A model generated the notes under the pieces. It saw nothing but the letters and a program-made list of their open reading frames with translations, did not search any database and had not been told where the DNA came from. From Stentor coeruleus (Eukaryota; Ciliophora; Heterotrichea; Heterotrichida; Stentoridae), in contig MPUH01000244.1 of NCBI GenBank assembly GCA_001970955.1, positions 1-64,000 on the forward strand: DNA of 64,000 nucleotides. Direction: 5' to 3'. A program made the position numbers and the translations under genes. Below are positions 61,875-64,000 of this stretch, one piece after another; position 1 is the first letter of the stretch; the number at the start of each line of letters is the position of its first letter.

Positions 61875-62640
61875 GTAGATAAGATTTTAGAATGAACAAA
61901 TTGGGTTTGATTAAAAGGATGGGGTTTTTTATTGAAGGTAAGAGTTGGATGGTTTTTGTTTTGGGAAATGAGATGAGGTTAAGGTCGGGAGATTGGATTG
62001 AGATTATGAGATTGTATATGGAAGAAGGGATATGGTGGATTTATTGGGGTTTTGGGTTAGAATTTGAGAAGAGGATGATTTGATGCTTTTAAGATGAGTT
62101 TATGGGAATTTAGATGATTTCGATACTTTTAAGGTGAGTTTGTGGGAATTTAGATGAAGATGGAGTGAGTAAGGTGCATATATAATAATATTCTAGTCTG
62201 ATTTAGGAAAAAACATATTTTCTCAAGCGGTCGGGGAAAATGCTAGATCTTAAGCAGAGAGCAAAAAAATTTTACAGCTTTGAGTGAGTAATTCCTTCTT
62301 AGCACTCAATAAGAGCCGAAAATGAACTGATTCTCTTAATAATTATCGTATAATAAATCTACCCTAATTATCATAAAATTCTTTTATCATCCTTTTAATA
62401 TACAATCCTCTTATTATTTCCCTAGCCTACTCATCCAAAACTTATCAATATCACCTCCACCACACCTTATCCCACATAAAAATCATCAACTCAAACTTCA
62501 TTTTCTATCTTCATTTTCCTCACAATTTTTTCTCTTAACCTTTTTCACTTAAAAAAAAGCCTCTTCAAACTTCCAACTATCAACTCACACCATGATAACA
62601 TTTATAATAATTTGACCTTTTCTATATTCCAAGATTAATA
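61875..62640. other. Intergenic region with G-rich 3' flank and a less AT-rich island
   Basis: The first 200 bp after uL11 is G-rich and nearly C-free on plus (61921-61980 has 22 G and no C); a 63-codon frame in it (61892-62083) is not coding-like. A tandem repeat follows at 62082-62157. Bases 62215-62335 are less AT-rich than their surroundings and contain the only GCGGTCGGGG-type stretch of the window. From 62350 the DNA is C/A-rich, as before other plus genes. Confidence 0.5.
62082..62157 (+). repeat. Tandem duplication of a 36-nt unit (period 40)
   Basis: Bases 62082-62117 and 62122-62157 match with three substitutions; the shared part includes TGGGAATTTAGATGA. It lies downstream of uL11, probably in or after its 3' untranslated region. 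Confidence 0.85.
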
Positions 62641-63990
62641 ATGCAAAACCAATCTGAATATATCCAACAAGCAATTCGTAAATCCAAGCAACAATTTCTA
62701 ATAGCAGAAATTTTAGACCTAAACTATGATTCTGATGCATTCCTAAGTTTTTGCCAAGATAAAAAATCCTCAGATATTGATGAATGGACTTTAGAAGAGT
62801 TAGATTTATGTGTTCAAGAGTTTAAAAAAAATCATAAACCTATACTAAAACATAAAGAGACTATAAACCCCCAAGTGGTTAGTATAGTAAAACCTATGGA
62901 TCCATTAGAAAAAGTAAGAAAAGTCCTTGGAAAAGTTTCAGAAAGTGTTGTAGAAGTAGACCCTGTGAATATTAATGAGCTTAATAGGATGGAAAATGTG
63001 AAAGTTTTAGTTTGCAACCCTGAATTAGTTGACCCAGGCTTGTTTTCTTCTAAATATTATCAATTTATTGTAAATACTCAGCCTGCGAATTGGCTTGTGA
63101 AAAGGAAAATTGAGGACTTTTTTTGGATTAGGGATATGCTGGTTAATGATTTTCCTGGGGTTTATGTTCCATCGATACATAAAAGTACTAAGAGTAAACT
63201 TGAAGAGAAAGGGTTGTATAAGAGACAGGTACTTTATTCGGGATTTTTAAATAATATTGTTTCTAGTCAAGTGATAAGGACATCACAGTTACTTTTGGCT
63301 TTTCTTAAAGAACCAGACTTGAAACCATATACCCGAGCAGCGAAAAAGCCTTATAGAATACTAAAAATCAGCCAAGTCAAATCTTTAAACCGGGAAATAG
63401 TGTGTATTTTTGAAGAACTGTTCGATAAATATGAACAAATCAATAATTTTCTCTTAAAAACAGACAAAATACTACTAGAATTGCTTGAGAAACTAAAAAA
63501 ACTTATACATGACAGCGTTACCCTAGCTGATTCTATTAAAAACTACGCAAAAATCATATCAGAATCCAAACAAAACTATTTTAGTATAAAAAATGAAGTT
63601 GGTACTAGTGTATACGAAGAAGTAGAAAATTCATTATACTCTTGGGCTGATTTTATAATGAAAAGTACGAAAAACATATATGAAGATATGATAATTCCTA
63701 TAAAAGCATATAAAATGGACATGCTAACATTAAAAGATTTGATTAAAGATAAAGATACAGCTTTAGGGAATTATAAAAGTAGTTTAGGAAAGTCAAATTA
63801 TAATGAGTTAAAAGAAGTTTTTGGTTATTACAATTGTGCTTGTTTTACTCAATGTGAAAAAGTTATGTGTGAATCTTTGAATCAGTTACAAAATAAAATA
63901 GCTGCTGGGTTTAAGAAAAAAAGCGAAGAGTCGTTGCAATTTCATTTAATTTGGGGTCAGCTTATAGAGCAGCTTACAATTACATATTAA
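62641..63990 (+). CDS. PX-domain (sorting-nexin-like) protein
   Basis: Residues about 119-225 fit a PX domain: VKVLVCNPELV, FSSKYYQFIVNTQ, the basic VKRKIEDFFWIRDML strand-helix that would carry the phosphoinositide-contacting Arg, the Pro-containing loop GVYVPSIHKS, and KRQVLYSGFLNNIV. PX domains bind PI3P on endosomes. The C-terminal 220 residues are helical and could form a BAR-like dimer, as in sorting nexins that tubulate endosomes. The N-terminal 70 residues include a helical motif (IAEILDLNYDSDAFLSF). The gene is complete, ending 10 bases before the window edge. Confidence 0.85.
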   Translation: MQNQSEYIQQAIRKSKQQFLIAEILDLNYDSDAFLSFCQDKKSSDIDEWTLEELDLCVQEFKKNHKPILKHKETINPQVVSIVKPMDPLEKVRKVLGKVSESVVEVDPVNINELNRMENVKVLVCNPELVDPGLFSSKYYQFIVNTQPANWLVKRKIEDFFWIRDMLVNDFPGVYVPSIHKSTKSKLEEKGLYKRQVLYSGFLNNIVSSQVIRTSQLLLAFLKEPDLKPYTRAAKKPYRILKISQVKSLNREIVCIFEELFDKYEQINNFLLKTDKILLELLEKLKKLIHDSVTLADSIKNYAKIISESKQNYFSIKNEVGTSVYEEVENSLYSWADFIMKSTKNIYEDMIIPIKAYKMDMLTLKDLIKDKDTALGNYKSSLGKSNYNELKEVFGYYNCACFTQCEKVMCESLNQLQNKIAAGFKKKSEESLQFHLIWGQLIEQLTITY

Positions 63991-64000
63991 TAAATTATTA

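Noticed and set aside
61892-62083. 63-codon open frame after RPL12
   Set aside because: It arises from the G-rich, C-poor 3' flank; the translation (many Trp, Met, Gly) looks like chance.
1-64000. Mobile elements, virus-like elements, CRISPR arrays, rRNA, telomeric repeats
   Set aside because: No transposase, reverse transcriptase, capsid-like frame, long terminal or spaced repeats, rRNA-like sequence or telomere repeat was seen by eye.

Overview
This window looks like macronuclear DNA of a heterotrich ciliate, most probably Stentor. It is AT-rich and packed with single-copy protein genes on both strands. TAA, TAG and TGA all end genes, so the code is the standard one. Conserved reading frames are interrupted by introns of exactly 15 nt. 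I reconstructed twelve such introns in nine genes. All start GT(A/G), end (T/C)AG or ACAG, and carry an A at intron position 10, five bases before the 3' end, the expected branch-point position. The combination of standard code and 15-nt introns is known for Stentor; Blepharisma shares the intron size but reads UGA as Trp.

Layout. 1-5 kb: a basic hypothetical protein, a RING-H2 ligase and a B-box/NYN-like/LOTUS protein. 5.9-11 kb, plus strand: queuine tRNA-ribosyltransferase, poly(A)-binding protein and a DYRK kinase. 11.2-18 kb: a giant coiled-coil protein, whose 5' end carries an assembly-type duplication with an N, and a small companion gene. 18.4-26.2 kb: a CDPK, an anoctamin, a kelch-like protein and a tight divergent pair of small coiled-coil genes. 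26.5-33.8 kb, minus strand: a compact run of PKG, UTP21/WDR36, delta-tubulin and a phosphoglycerate-mutase-like protein, with 16-18 nt between some genes. 35.6-45.6 kb: a hypothetical, a redox-dead nucleoredoxin-like protein, KIF-binding protein, a GBP/VLIG-type GTPase and two small membrane proteins. 46.2-53.7 kb: a RING-like scaffold, a C2H2 protein and a LITAF-domain protein on plus, facing COPI-associated protein, endonuclease V and a leucine-rich-repeat protein on minus. 53.9-64 kb: two coiled-coil proteins, a RanBP2-type zinc-finger protein, a Cys/His repeat protein, ribosomal protein uL11 and a PX-domain protein.

The genes are mostly cellular housekeeping, signalling (CDPK, PKG, DYRK, anoctamin) and cilium or microtubule biology (delta-tubulin, KIF-binding protein, large coiled-coil proteins). 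They do not form one pathway. I saw no rRNA, convincing tRNA, CRISPR array, transposon or virus-like element. The strongest unusual signals are the uniform 15-nt introns, the almost absent intergenic spacing, a sense-strand G/C skew that marks gene 5' and 3' flanks, and three proteins that keep an enzyme fold but lack key catalytic residues.
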